NCBI RefSeq assembly: GCF_010015585.1
Contig: NW_022985067.1
Coordinates: forward strand, 2,328,677 to 2,392,676
Origin: Eremomyces bilateralis CBS 781.70
Taxonomy: Eukaryota > Ascomycota > Dothideomycetes > Eremomycetales > Eremomycetaceae
Direction of reading: 5' to 3'
Length of the DNA: 64,000 bases
Position numbers and translations under genes: made by a program. Shown one piece after another: positions 24,042 to 35,506 of this stretch. Positions within the stretch are counted from its first letter, which is position 1, and each line of letters begins with the position of its first letter. A model generated the notes under the pieces. The model was not told where the DNA came from, ran no database searches, and worked only from the letters and a program-made list of their open reading frames with translations.

Positions 24042-24275
24042 TTCTTATCCATCATCTAATAGACCATATTGCACTTCATCACTCTTGCACTGTATCCTGC
24101 ACAGATTGTGTGGAGACTGACCGATCACTAGGTGAACGTTATGACCAATCCGATTTCATAGTATGATTTGTCACGGTAATTTAATGAGTGTGACTATTGC
24201 AGTCTCACATGCAGATACGATCCCTTTCTGCTTTTTTTTAATGCGCAATGAATGTAGTTACGAACCCAGACCAAT

Positions 24276-26852
24276 TCAAGCCTGCTTCTGAGTGCCCTTT
24301 GTGTCGTCCAACGCGAAACATCTCTCCACCGAGTCCTTGTTATTCATGAACCAATTCGGCATGGCAATCTTCTTCCCAGCACTGAAGAACAGGAAGAGTA
24401 GAAGTTGGTTGATACTGAAGCCCGCATCGAACGCCGCGGCAACAAGGTTGTTGTAACGTTCCCACTTGACGGGGCAACGTCGCTTCGTCCAGAACATCGA
24501 GTAGAATCCAACCGCCAGGCGTGATAAGTATCCGGTCGATACGTTCCCGCAAAACCAGCCCATAGAAGAGAGTAGGATCGTGGTGTTAAACAACTCGAAC
24601 CGAGCCTTTTTGAACGTTTTGTGAAGAAGAAAAACGGCAATTGGAAGTATCGCACCAAGCAGGAACCCATATGGAAGATATTTGTAGATCTTCTCTTCGA
24701 ACATGCGCCGAGGCCCAATGAGCACGTACTGGACCGCCAGGCTATTGTAAGAGTTGATCTTTTGTGCACTCCACTGCCGCAATGGGTCCACTTTGACGCC
24801 AGAAAGGTACTCTCCCTTGGTCCTGAGCATCCAAAGGATGACTGCGTAGTTGATCGGGATCCCGAGCAACTCCCCGAAGATCTGGCTGAAGAAGGTTGCA
24901 CGAGGTGGAATGTGCATGAAATGGCCAATCTTCAGGTCCTGCAGCATGAATTGAGCGCGATACCACGAGGTTCCGGCAAGTGCTCCATAAACAGACGCCC
25001 CCACAGGATGTCGATGCTTTTGTGCGTGGTTTCCGTCCCCATGATTGATCAGGCAGCCATAGACGAGCTCGTTGAACGTTCCGGTACTGATTTGGTACGA
25101 GGTGAGGGCATACAGCCATGAGAACGGAACTATCACGACGACCGCCGAGAACAGAGCCACTAAAAATGCCCACCAGGGGGCGAAGAACTGGTCGCTCCCT
25201 AGGATACTGAGAATGGTGGAAACGGAACCGAGGAAAAGGAGAATATACCACCACCAGGGGACTTCTTTGTAGGACCGCATCAGGAGATTCAGTCTGTCGG
25301 TGTATGGCTGATGAAATGAAATGAAACTCCGCCTGATGTCCTTGAAGCCGAAGAATACCATCCAGACAATGCCAGAGACATAGGCGGCATAATCGAAGAA
25401 TATGGTGGAGACAAAATGAGCTCCCATATACACCGGGCCGTATTCTTTATAGGCAGTTGAATTGAAAGTGCCATTCGATCCGATGAGTTCCTTCGCTGGG
25501 TATCGAGTCCCGTTGGCAAGGAAAACTCCATTCGACATCAAAGGGGCGTTCCCATTCCCAATAGCTCCTCCTCGCATCAAGGGTAGAAATACCCAACATT
25601 GAAGGGCATAGCCGGCCACAATGAGCATAGTTGTGGTAAATGGTACAATCATTGGATTGCACCAGTGGCTCGCGACGTTGGCCCAATTCAAAGAGATGTT
25701 TCCATAGCCTGCACCACCCAATCCTGAAGCCATGAATTGCACATCGGGTTGGCGAGGGAAAACCCAACAGAAGAATGCCAACGAGCTGAGCATCGGGGCC
25801 GCATACTCAGGGAAGACCTGCCACGACAGCATTCCAGCGAGGCAAATAAAAAACACTCGTCTCTTTTTGCTGCTGAGTTGCTTGTCCTCGGTGTCGTGAC
25901 GGAAGGCTTCAAATAGCTGTACCTGCATCCTTGCGCTCTGCCAGGGATATTTCGGATCGTAGAGCACAAAGTTCCGCGCCAGGGCAGCCAGTGAGTAGCC
26001 AAGGAAGACGTTCGCGAACATGAACGCAATTGCTATGGCCGGATGAATCGTCTCGCCATAGAGTAAGCTTGCGAGGGCGATTGGAATGCCCATCATGCTG
26101 CTGGTGGCCCCTGAAGCAGCCGTAACGGTAACCAACACATGCTCTTTGATGCTCCAAGGTCCCGGGTTCAGGCTAAAGCCATATTTCGTGAATGGAATCC
26201 TGACTCTCCAGGCAGGAAGTACGTTAGCCAGCCACGTTCCCGCATAGTGGCAAGCGATCTGGACGAAAAGTGTTGAGTACGGCGCCGAAGTCGTCCGAAA
26301 CATTGACATCTGCGATATGATGGCTCCAGGGATGACGAAAAGTATAGAGAGTACGAAGTAGCGGAAGGTAATGGTGGACAGGCTCGGATCGTCCTCCAGG
26401 CTGACCGTCTCCCGGATTTCCTTTGGAATTGTTATTAAATCCAGGGGAAGCTGCCCTCGTTCCAATGCCGGTTCTCCTTCATCCACTGCTGTTACAAATG
26501 GAATATTCCCAGCTGTTCCACGGTGCACAGGATGAGAGCTATCCCCGCTATCGTATGATGAAAGTGACGGTGGGCGTTCTTCTTCATCTACAGCTGTTAG
26601 GGACGAATCGCTCCACGCAGTGCGGCGACGCCTTTGCCGGAGACGATGCACCTCGTCCGGAGGGTCAATTGGGAGAGTTAATTCGGTTTGCTCATCGACT
26701 GCCGGTGAGGAGGACGCTTCCGCTGACGGGCTCGGTGTATCGCGGCCGTTCGTCAAACGAGGACGCCATGTTAAGAATTGACGCAAATTATATCGCCTTG
26801 TGTCCCCCGTGTCCCTTACTTCGGGAAACTCAAGATGGTGAGATTCGCGCAT
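24276..26852 (-). CDS. Oligopeptide transporter (OPT family)
   Basis: Plasma-membrane, proton-coupled importer of small peptides or related compounds. Intronless, 858 residues, within the fungal OPT range of about 700-900. Family blocks: SLNPGPWSIKEHVLVTV, then YDPKYPWQSARMQVQLF, the Q-rich SWYRAQFMLQDLKIGHFMHI, PPRATFFSQIFGELLGIPIN, and the C-terminal KWERYNNLVAAAFDAGFSIN. Many hydrophobic segments of about 20 residues run from residue 165 to 830, in line with the 14-16 helices of the family. The N-terminal 160 residues are cytosolic and contain basic and acidic clusters. The start at 26852 is the first ATG in frame. Substrate (peptide, siderophore or other) cannot be read from sequence. Confidence 0.9.
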   Translation of the reverse strand: MRESHHLEFPEVRDTGDTRRYNLRQFLTWRPRLTNGRDTPSPSAEASSSPAVDEQTELTLPIDPPDEVHRLRQRRRRTAWSDSSLTAVDEEERPPSLSSYDSGDSSHPVHRGTAGNIPFVTAVDEGEPALERGQLPLDLITIPKEIRETVSLEDDPSLSTITFRYFVLSILFVIPGAIISQMSMFRTTSAPYSTLFVQIACHYAGTWLANVLPAWRVRIPFTKYGFSLNPGPWSIKEHVLVTVTAASGATSSMMGIPIALASLLYGETIHPAIAIAFMFANVFLGYSLAALARNFVLYDPKYPWQSARMQVQLFEAFRHDTEDKQLSSKKRRVFFICLAGMLSWQVFPEYAAPMLSSLAFFCWVFPRQPDVQFMASGLGGAGYGNISLNWANVASHWCNPMIVPFTTTMLIVAGYALQCWVFLPLMRGGAIGNGNAPLMSNGVFLANGTRYPAKELIGSNGTFNSTAYKEYGPVYMGAHFVSTIFFDYAAYVSGIVWMVFFGFKDIRRSFISFHQPYTDRLNLLMRSYKEVPWWWYILLFLGSVSTILSILGSDQFFAPWWAFLVALFSAVVVIVPFSWLYALTSYQISTGTFNELVYGCLINHGDGNHAQKHRHPVGASVYGALAGTSWYRAQFMLQDLKIGHFMHIPPRATFFSQIFGELLGIPINYAVILWMLRTKGEYLSGVKVDPLRQWSAQKINSYNSLAVQYVLIGPRRMFEEKIYKYLPYGFLLGAILPIAVFLLHKTFKKARFELFNTTILLSSMGWFCGNVSTGYLSRLAVGFYSMFWTKRRCPVKWERYNNLVAAAFDAGFSINQLLLFLFFSAGKKIAMPNWFMNNKDSVERCFALDDTKGTQKQA

Positions 26853-28347
26853 AGTGAAGTTTTCGATAACGAACGAATAATATGCGACGAGGAAGAATAT
26901 ATGCTCTCAGTCAACGACAGACATAGCCGCTTTTCGGAGAGAAGAAAAGGGATCCGATAAGAAAAGAGCAATAAGACATTCCTCTTGGTGCGAATGCTAG
27001 CAAGTACGTCCGAGATGAAGTAATTGCCGTCCAGGTGTTTTCTAATCCGTGAAGCGCTACTAAGTTCGACCGCAACCGAGATCTACTTAGAAGGGTGTTT
27101 CTCATTGCGACTTCCATATTCGCCTTGACTTCGCTAACAGGAACAATTATAGCAGGACAGCCGTATCAAATCTTTCAACCCTTCCACAACAGCTGCTATA
27201 TGGCGTGGAAGATCTGCATATTGGTCTCGCTTCGATGTCTCTGAGAGACCAGATGATCAAATAGGAATGACTATGCCTAGGCCAATACTGGTTGACTGAC
27301 CTGAATCTGAGTAGAAACGAACTTTAACTTGTTGCATCATCGATCGAGCGGTTAACCAAAAGCAGTGACGAAGAAATAATGGCAAATGGGCTGGATGGAT
27401 TCACTTGATTTTCCTACGGAAAGGGCAAGTGAAGCGGGTGCCTCGTACATATGAGGCGCCACATCGTAGTCGTAATGGTCCATACCAGTAGACAGGCCTT
27501 CTGTATAAGTGACTGTATGGATTGGGACGTTTGAAGCGATATCAGGAGGAATACAGCTGCGTATGAAGACCTGCCTTTCAAGGCGCGTTTCACAACATTA
27601 ATCGTCTATGGCAGCCATTTCCGACGATGCGAGCAGATACAGCTGGTCATTGTCGGCGGATACCTCACTACTACCGTTGGCCCTTTCTCAATCTGACCAC
27701 ATGAGACATATGCCGAGGTTACTTCATCCTTCAAAGGTGATGCAGTAGATAGATGACTGATGTTGTCAGTCATGATTCTCGGATTCAACATCAAGTTTGA
27801 GATGCGTCGTCTATGGTCCCTACAGTTGACTAGAAATTTTCAACGTCTATCAAAATTCAAAAACATGCCAGTCTCATTAAGCGCCAGCTTTCTCCTCTTT
27901 ATTGGCGGGGCTTCGATACTACTATTTTTACACTTAAGTCCTGCAGTTAGGATTTCATGCATCTATTCCCGTTTGACTCTGAAACAAGAGCCTACAAAAG
28001 CCCTGCGGCTACGCAATGCCCCCAATTCGCCCTCCATCCATGTTGCAGACCCAATGCTGAGCCGCAATATTATCGGTTCTGGAGAGTGGGGATAGTATTG
28101 AATTCGAGATTCTGTTGAACTTCTCTAGCCAATAATTTGGCGCCATTCCAACTTATCGTAGAGTAACAGGATTGATATGGGATTTGATAACAAGTGGAGT
28201 TTGCCAAGTCGATTACTGTTGTGCTCTAGGTCAATGTCTTGAAGAATTTCAGATTCTCTCCTTTGCAGATGTTCCTTTTCTGCTGTTCATCGTCCTGTCA
28301 TTGTACAAGTCCATCCTTTACATTGTTTTCTGTGATTACCGACTCCC
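26853..28347. other. Intergenic, divergent promoters of the OPT gene and a DUF3176 gene
   Basis: 1.5 kb between divergent genes. Composition turns more AT-rich than in the housekeeping block. Short ORFs show no family features. I see no RNA gene, transposon terminus or repeat. Confidence 0.5.
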
Positions 28348-30486
28348 ATGGTACCCAATTCAGCAGCACCAGTCGCCAGGAGCGAATCACCTCCAAGTCA
28401 TGAGAAATACACATACGACGAGAAACCATTGCCCCGGATACCGATACGAAGATTTTCCACAGAGGATACACTATGTCCAGAATCGCCAGGGGCACCGGAG
28501 ATCCAAGGGGCTGTCCGGCCGCAAACGGTCACGCAGATAATAGGAGGAAGAGCTATCAATTTTGTCACAATCACCCAGTTTTTTACGGAATGGTGGGCGT
28601 GGGAACTGGTAAGCTTGGCAATGTCAGCGTTCTGCATGGGCGCGATAGTGGTCCTGCTCGTCGTGCACAATGGCCAGTCCATCCCAACGCTTCCATTCGG
28701 CATTACTCTCAATGCGGCCGTTTCAATCCTTGCGAGAGTGGGTGGAGCAGCAATGCTGCTTGCTACTGCGGAAGCCATGGGACAGCTGAAATGGAACTGG
28801 TATAAAAAAAACTCCAAGAAATTGGTCGACTTTGAGATGTTCGACTCTGCTAGTCGCGGCTTATGGGGTTCATCTTGGCTCCTCTTTAAAATGAAGGGGA
28901 AGTGAGTAAATCTTCCAAATACATTTGTCTCCAATTGCTCACAGATATGAAGGATATTGCCGACACTTGGTGCAATCATTACACTTCTTTCGATCGCGAT
29001 TGAGCCGGCTTTTCAATATATCTTGACCTCTCATGAAATACCAGTCTTTCAAGGGAATGGCACTGTGGCTCGAGCGTTCCGATACCAACCTATAGATTCG
29101 ACAGTATCTCTAGTCGATGGTGTGATGCAAGCTGCCGTCTCACCTTTGTGGTCTAGGGACCAGATAACTACTAGAGAGCGTGTCTCTTGCCCGACAGGTA
29201 ACTGTCGGTACGAATTCGATTCATTGGCGGTTTGTAGTGCCTGTGAGGACATTTTCGCGGAGCTTTCCTTCGGATGCTTCGATACTGGCCTCGAATGGTA
29301 TCGAAAAGGCCCTCTGGAAGACTCGTCTACGGCTCCCTCTCGGACCGCTTGTGGCTATTGGCTAAACGCTACATCCGCTGAGCCATCTCTGGTTTCCGGC
29401 TATGTAGTGCAGCCGAATACAACAACACCCGGCGAAGCATTGCAGGGCCGGATTTTTTCGATGTACAATTATACCCATGAGTCCTATTTCTATTACAATG
29501 GATCTCTAAGGTTTAAAGACGCTCCGGATCCTCTTATCGACTTTATGGTCTTCTCGTTGCCTGACAGTGCCTCAGTCTATGCCAACAAGACTCCAGCAGC
29601 CCACGAGTGCATGCTTCGCTTCTGTGGCCGGTCATATACTTCTTCGATGATAGACGGTATATACGAGGAAACTGTCACCGAGACATACTTTGATAACCGC
29701 ACCAACGCTGGTGGTTGGCTTCCTAGAGCTGAGTTGGAGGAAGACGTTCAGGTTTTAACCCGATATTATGATCGTCTCCTAAGCATCGACAACCCAGCAA
29801 GGAACACTAGCTTTGAGGTCGGAAACATCAGCTTCATCATCGCAACGACCCCATTTGATGAGTTTATGCCCGGTTGGGTTACTGTTGAAAATTCATCTTC
29901 GCGCCCGCAACTAATTCACCAATGGTGGCAAGGTATCTCAAAAGAAGAGGATCTGAAGAACAGTCCATGGATGCTTCCAAACAACGTCACGAAATTCGTT
30001 GAGAAGATTGAAAAGGCTATGACAAATGTCATACGATCAGATCCAGTTAATATGAAGCTGGTGCAAGGCCCTGCGTGGGCCTTTCAGACCGTCGTCTTTA
30101 TCCGCTGGCAATGGATCACACTCCCAGCCACACTTTTACTAGCTAGTTTCGCCTTCCTCGTTGCGGTTATTCTCCAAACAGACAAACAGAAGGACCATGT
30201 GGGCATCTGGAAGAACGCGGCACTCGCTACCCTGCTTCACTGCTTTCAGGGTGATGTTCGAAAAGCCATGGGCGAAGGATGGAGGATGGGAGACGCCACT
30301 GCTCGAGCTAGCCGATTAGATGTCAAGTTCTCCCCAGACCATGGTTGGCTAATCTCACATGAAAGCAGTCCAGAGACACTACCAAATACATCACGCAGAC
30401 TTTCTCAAATATTCAAAGAACCTGCATCAATGACCTCATCAGCGATGGAGGTTTCTGACCGTAAGAGAATGCCGGACTGGATCTGA
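28348..30486 (+). CDS. DUF3176 family membrane protein (copy A)
   Basis: Function unknown; the family is expanded in filamentous ascomycetes. The DUF3176 domain is in residues 70-180: FFTEWWAWELVSLAMSAF, then LPFGITLNAAVSILARVGG, GQLKWNWYKK, and FEMFDSASRGLWG. Exons 28348-28901 and 28953-30486 give 695 residues. The acceptor (TGAAG at 28952) is not of the usual CAG type but is the only one that skips an in-frame TGA and keeps phase. Two hydrophobic segments open the protein, a third follows the splice (TLGAIITLLSIAIEPAFQY). A long extracellular-type part then has several N-glycosylation sequons and Cys residues (TRERVSCPTGNCRYEF), and a last membrane segment lies near residue 575. Copy B lies tail-to-tail with it at 31049-33704. 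Confidence 0.85.
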
Positions 30487-31048
30487 ACCCTCTAAATACC
30501 TGTAACTAAGTTATATGGCTCCCGATGTTCCTTGCGCCATCTTTCATTCTCGTTCCTTCAAATTCTTGAATGTCTCTTTCTTAAAGTGATGAAATACAGA
30601 TAGCCTAACGCATTCCGTCACCAACGGTGCTTCAATTGTAACATCGATATTGAATTTTATGGTACGTTCAAAACTGTGAAAATCCCGGAAAGTACAGCTT
30701 CGCGTTCTTTCTTTGGGCGGGCAGTTTCGTCATTTGAAAGTATTGAATTCATCACATGTGTATAGTCAGGTCAAGGAAATATATGCTCTCAAGTTTGCTA
30801 GGTCTGGTTGCTCTCAGCTTAGTCTTCAGTGTTCGGAAAATTGCTTAACAAATTCCAGAAGATATTATTTAAATACAACCAATCAAGACAAGGATACAGA
30901 GGCAGAGGAAATTGGTTCACAGGTCTTAAATGACGGGTTCTGAGACTTGGTCGCTTTCAGGGACGGATCTTGGCTTAGCCAATCAATCGTCACCTCCTTT
31001 GTCGTAACATCCCTTCAACATTTGGAAAAGAAAGTGGGTAGCGACTTT
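30487..31048. other. Spacer between convergent DUF3176 genes
   Basis: 562 bp holding both 3' ends. AT-rich, with no ORF of interest and no recognised repeat or RNA gene. Confidence 0.5.
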
Positions 31049-33704
31049 CTACCTCTCCTCAGTAACCTTTATTCCGAAATTTGGATGAATCTCAGGACGA
31101 GAGGATGAGAACCCTGGATTCGGGGATCTGAGCAGCATCGTTGTGTTGCTGTCAAGTTCCTTCCCTGACAGTCTCCAGTCCTCCTTATTCGGTCGCAGCT
31201 TTACATTTGTCTTAGCAGCTTTCGCAAATGCATCGCCCATTTTCCAAGAAGAGCCCATTTTATTTCGAGCTTCTTCGTCAAGGCCATGAAGGAGAATCGC
31301 CAGTGCAGATGTTTTCCAAATACCAATTTCTGCCTCCTCTTTAGAACTCCGGATCACTGTTGCGATTAAGAAGAGGAGACCAGACATGAGCAACAGTGCA
31401 GGAGGCGTGACCCAAGCCCATCTGATTTCGACTATTGTCTCGTTTCCCCAAGATTCCCCAGCAATCGTTTCAGAACTGTCGGGATCCAATCGTACGACAG
31501 CCGTCATTGCCTGGGCAAGCTTATCCACATGATCGGAAACGTTGTAGGAGTGCCAAGGGTTAATTGGCATCGATCGATTGAACGGCATGGAACTAAAGAG
31601 GTTTCTAAGCCACCGATAATTTGAGGTGGAATTCCGAGCGACAATAATGCCAGGCAGATGCATCCAGAAAAGTTTGTTTGTGATGTAAGCTGTCTCGTTA
31701 TTTAATGAAAACGTGATGTTTCGACCGGGCGGGCGAATGTCAATATCCTGGATATAATCCAACACAGTGTCGTTCTTGAATGGTTTGTACGGAAATTCGC
31801 GGGGTGTCGAATTGTAAAATATATCCACGACACGCTCTTCATAACGCCCATCAATGTAGGTCGATGAAAACGTCTTGACGCACCAACTGAGTATACACTC
31901 ATTAGCCACTGGAGTGATGTTCGCATATACGTTAGCAGGATCGCCTGGTACATTGGTAATGAAGAAGTCGGCAATGGCGTTTTGGATCGTGGGAAACATG
32001 AGTGAGCCCCCGTATAAAGTATGCAGAGTAGTCATGTCCCATGTAGGCAGCATACGCATACCTAGGCTGAGCCCAGGAGAGCCGTCGGGATTTAGCATGT
32101 ATCCGGACATCAGTATCGGATTTAGTGAGGTGGCATTCATGAAATATCCGCAAGCTGTGCCGTTCCGAACCGTCTCTGGGGACAATACCCCATGGATCGT
32201 GATCCAATCGAGCCGGGAAGGTAAGCATGAAAATGTCAGAAACTCCGACACTGGCTTACAGGAACCGCATACAGCGAGTGAATCGTAATTCGCCCAGGTG
32301 CAATTATTGGTGGGACAAGACGGGCGGATGTCCCCTGCGGTGCCATTTCCTTCCAGATAAGGCATGACGACCGATTCCATTAGGACGTTGGAGCTGAGGC
32401 CATCGCCACCAGATCTGAAGGTGAGTCTGTCGGGTTTTGGAAGGTAGTTAACACTGCGAGGGAGAAGTCCTTGGCCTTTGCGGACAGGCACTTCCGGGTA
32501 AACAACGATTTGTTGAAATGAAGGCTCAATAGCGAGTGACAAAAGCATCAAGCCAGCACCTAATGATGCTAATGATCTATTTTTGGAGTTAGCATGTCCT
32601 ACCATAGTAGATATTACACGAGTATCATGCTGAGTATGGAACTGCCATGAATGGTGTTATCTCGTACCTGAATCTGACTCGTATGAGAAGAGCCAAAGAG
32701 CCCAACATTCCTCTACTCGCCCAATCAAACATTTCGAAATCGATCATTCTTTTCAAATCACTCCGAAACCAATTCCATTTCAACTGGCCGAGTGCTTCTG
32801 ATGTTGGGAAAAGAAGAGAGGCGGAAGAAATCCTAGCAAGGACTGAAATAAAGGCGTTCAATGTGATCCCAAATTTGAACTCAGGTATAGGTTCCCCGTC
32901 GTAGCACGCTAATGTGGTGATGATGGCTCCCATACAAAATGCACTGGCACACAAACATAGGATTTCCCAAAGCCACCACTCGGTCACCCACCGTGTGAAG
33001 ATGAGGTTCCAACTCTTCTTGGGCTTCTCGGGCCGGTTTGTCGATGGAACCAACCTCCATGCTGCCTTTGTCTCGGTGGTTGGCTTGGATTCCGATAGTT
33101 GCACTAGCGTCGGTAGCTTCCTTCGCAGTTTAGGGTCCAAGGGAGCCAGTCGAGGTCCCAGATAGGGCTTTGATAGTTTATCTGTGGAACTCGGCGGAGA
33201 ACCATAGCTCGGGGGGAATGGTTGCGACGTGCTTCCTCTTGTTTGTTCTTGAGATGGTGTTCCAGCTCTTTGCGTGCTGGTATCTATATGGGTGATAGCA
33301 AGCCCCAAGTGCTCGTTAGACTGCCGACGCGTAAATCTTGCATCAAAGCCATGATTTATAGGGTAGTCGAAAAGTAGGCTTCTTGGTTTTGCCACTCGCA
33401 CACAAGTTGCAAATTTTGGTGGATTAGAAGCGGAAGGAAGAAATCGAACTTTCGAAGTCTCTGTGTAATCGTTGGACTGCTGATGTTTTGTTCTCGGTGA
33501 AGATTTTCTCGTCCGCTCTATTCGTAATGGTATCGCAGCCTTAGGGGCAGCAGATTGTTTTTGGTTATTCCAGTGCAATATGTTGGAGGGTCGTTGTACT
33601 TCGGTCCGTGATTGCAAGTGCGGTTTATAGTAAGCCGATATCGCGGCAAGATTCGTCTTCTCGTTGTCTTGGAATGGAACAGTTGGGAGAGGCTTTTGCG
33701 ACAT
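31049..33704 (-). CDS. DUF3176 family membrane protein (copy B)
   Basis: Same architecture as copy A: WVTEWWLWEILCLCASAF, KFGITLNAFISVLARISS, LGQLKWNWFRSDLKRM and FEMFDWASRGMLGSLAL. Exons 33704-32668 and 32576-31049, with a 91-nt intron at the place equivalent to the intron of copy A, give 854 residues. It is longer than copy A because of a disordered N-terminal extension of about 230 residues. The ectodomain keeps the Cys pattern (RPSCPTNNCTW, DSLAVCGSCKPVSEFLTFSC) and many Asn sequons. The tail segment RNKMGSSWKMGDAFAKAA matches RKAMGEGWRMGDATARAS of copy A. The pair is an old inverted duplication; by eye the proteins have diverged a good deal. Confidence 0.86.
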
Positions 33705-34833
33705 GACAACAGACCAGCTGTATTTATCTTTCTTTTACTCAAAAGACATGCAAATATCGGAAAGAACGGACAGCGAAACTGAATATTAAGATGCGGACAG
33801 CAAAGAATATCAGAATTATGCGTACCTTCGACCAAGAGACCTGAACAATGTGACCAGGCTGCATCTACGATTGCCTGATCTTGCGCATATATCCATCTTA
33901 TCCGAAGATGTGAACGGTCGTCAGCCAGTGTCCTGTTCAACCCTGTTAGCGGTAAGCGCAGTAGCTCTAGAGGCTCAATCAATGGATCGCATGCGACAGT
34001 ATCTCAACCAACAGTATCTCGCCCGGCGGCTTGGGTTCTAGCCTGTCGTCCACAAATGGATATGAAACCAGGCACTTCGAACAGTGTATCGAATCATAGA
34101 AACCCTTACCGTAGAAGAATATACTGCCGGCAGGTTAGCCGGCGGTTACTCCGACTTACCTACTGCTGTGATTTCAGACCTGCATGCGGCGAAGTCTCTC
34201 TCCTTCTTGATGTATGGATATCCAACCTATGTTGGCCAGCACACGCCAACAGGAGGATGCGTTGGGGCGATGTTGAGCAGCCAGAGTGCCAGGTTACCGT
34301 AGTCAAATCTCGGCTCCAGTTTAAGCGCCATCTGGAACACGAATAGCCATAAGCGCCCAAGGAACGGCTCGCGCAATAACACCGAATCGCTTTGAAATGC
34401 AATATGCAAGCCACGACTGTGCCTCATTAAGACCATGCCATGTCTTGGGTTCTATTCAAGTTAAGCGCCCAGATCCTGCAGCTCAGATGTACGACTGAGG
34501 CGCAGATCGTATTTCAATCAGCAAAGCTACGGGAGAATGAAACTGTTGTCAGTGCGACGTATAGAAATGTGGAAATTATTGAGTCGTATCAAGAACGATG
34601 CCTGGGCTCCGTAATGGTGGTGATAACCGGAAGGCGGAAGTTGAAGTGAAGATGTCGTTAAATTTAGATGTTTCGTCGCCTCTGATGATTGGTCGCTCCG
34701 GCTTCCAGCTCCAGTTTCCAGTTGCGGACTAGCCCAATTCGGACCAAAACAGTTCGACCGTATCAGCGGACGCTGGTTCAAGATCTTCCACATCTTCTCA
34801 TCACTATCATCGCGTTCTCAAGGTCTCGCAAAT
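33705..34833. other. Intergenic, AT-richer, with one arm of a diverged direct repeat
   Basis: 1.1 kb upstream of copy B and of a small plus-strand ORF. Short ORFs here have no family features. The 3' part (34555-34740) matches 36880-37020 (listed separately). Confidence 0.5.
34555..34740 (+). repeat. Diverged direct repeat, left copy
   Basis: Matches 36880-37020 in the same orientation. Shared stretches include ATGTGGAAATT, then ATCAAGAA, then TGTCGTTAAATTTAGATG followed by TTCG, CGCCTC and ATTGG in the same order and near-equal spacing. The two copies sit just upstream of the ORF at 34834 and of the quinolinate phosphoribosyltransferase gene, and bracket the serine hydrolase gene. This copy is longer in the middle. 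Confidence 0.6.
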
Positions 34834-35118
34834 ATGGCTTCAGGAACTTTCCTTGTCTCTAACAAACTCTTCCCTATCAGCGATCTTATGTCAGCCGTTT
34901 TACGAGTAGGAATTATGGCTGTTGCTCTCAAAGACGCCGCTTATTCGATGATAGGCGGTCTTGTTTTTCTCGTTCTTATAACTTTGTATAATATTTCTAG
35001 ATCGTGGTTATATGACGAGACAGACAGGCATCTATATGCTCTGCCATCTGAGGGTCTAAATGTTTTCCAGGGCTGGAAAGAGATTCGTCTGAAAGGCCCA
35101 TCGGCCATCGCTCTGTAG
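34834..35118 (+). CDS. Small hypothetical membrane protein
   Basis: 94-residue ORF with an ATG start. One strong hydrophobic segment (about residues 38-56, MIGGLVFLVLITLYNIS) follows a weaker one near residues 15-33. The rest is mildly charged and ends GPSAIAL. I do not recognise a family. A cytochrome P450 N-terminal anchor was considered, but no P450 body follows. It may be a relic or a real short gene; the repeat just upstream hints at a moved promoter. Low confidence that it is expressed. Confidence 0.3.
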   Translation: MASGTFLVSNKLFPISDLMSAVLRVGIMAVALKDAAYSMIGGLVFLVLITLYNISRSWLYDETDRHLYALPSEGLNVFQGWKEIRLKGPSAIAL

Positions 35119-35506
35119 GCTGAGGCCATTTGCGGGGACTATTCTGGAGCCCTTCCCGAGATTAGGGCACTATGATTGCTTAGTTACACATCATTTAGTC
35201 AATCCTACCAATAACGATAAGTCTGTTACCCTCGTCGAGCGTTTAATAGTTCGCCCTGAAATCGATGTGAAGACTTCGATGTCTAATGAAGGCACCCGGC
35301 AAATGGAAACGGATTATGCTAATCACCGGCCTCAGCTTCGGTGTCTTGAAATAGTTAGGATCTGCAATGCCTATATCGCAGTCTGAACGTCTGATTGCAA
35401 GTCCCATGCCAACCAGTTGTTATTTAACCCGAAGTTCCTGCCACTAAATTTATGAAATTTCTGCATTTGCTCATTCATGCTCTTCAATATCCGGCTAATC
35501 TAAAGG

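Noticed and set aside
34834-35118. Cytochrome P450 N-terminal anchor
   Set aside because: A hydrophobic segment alone; no Pro-rich hinge, I-helix or haem-binding motif follows within the next kilobase.
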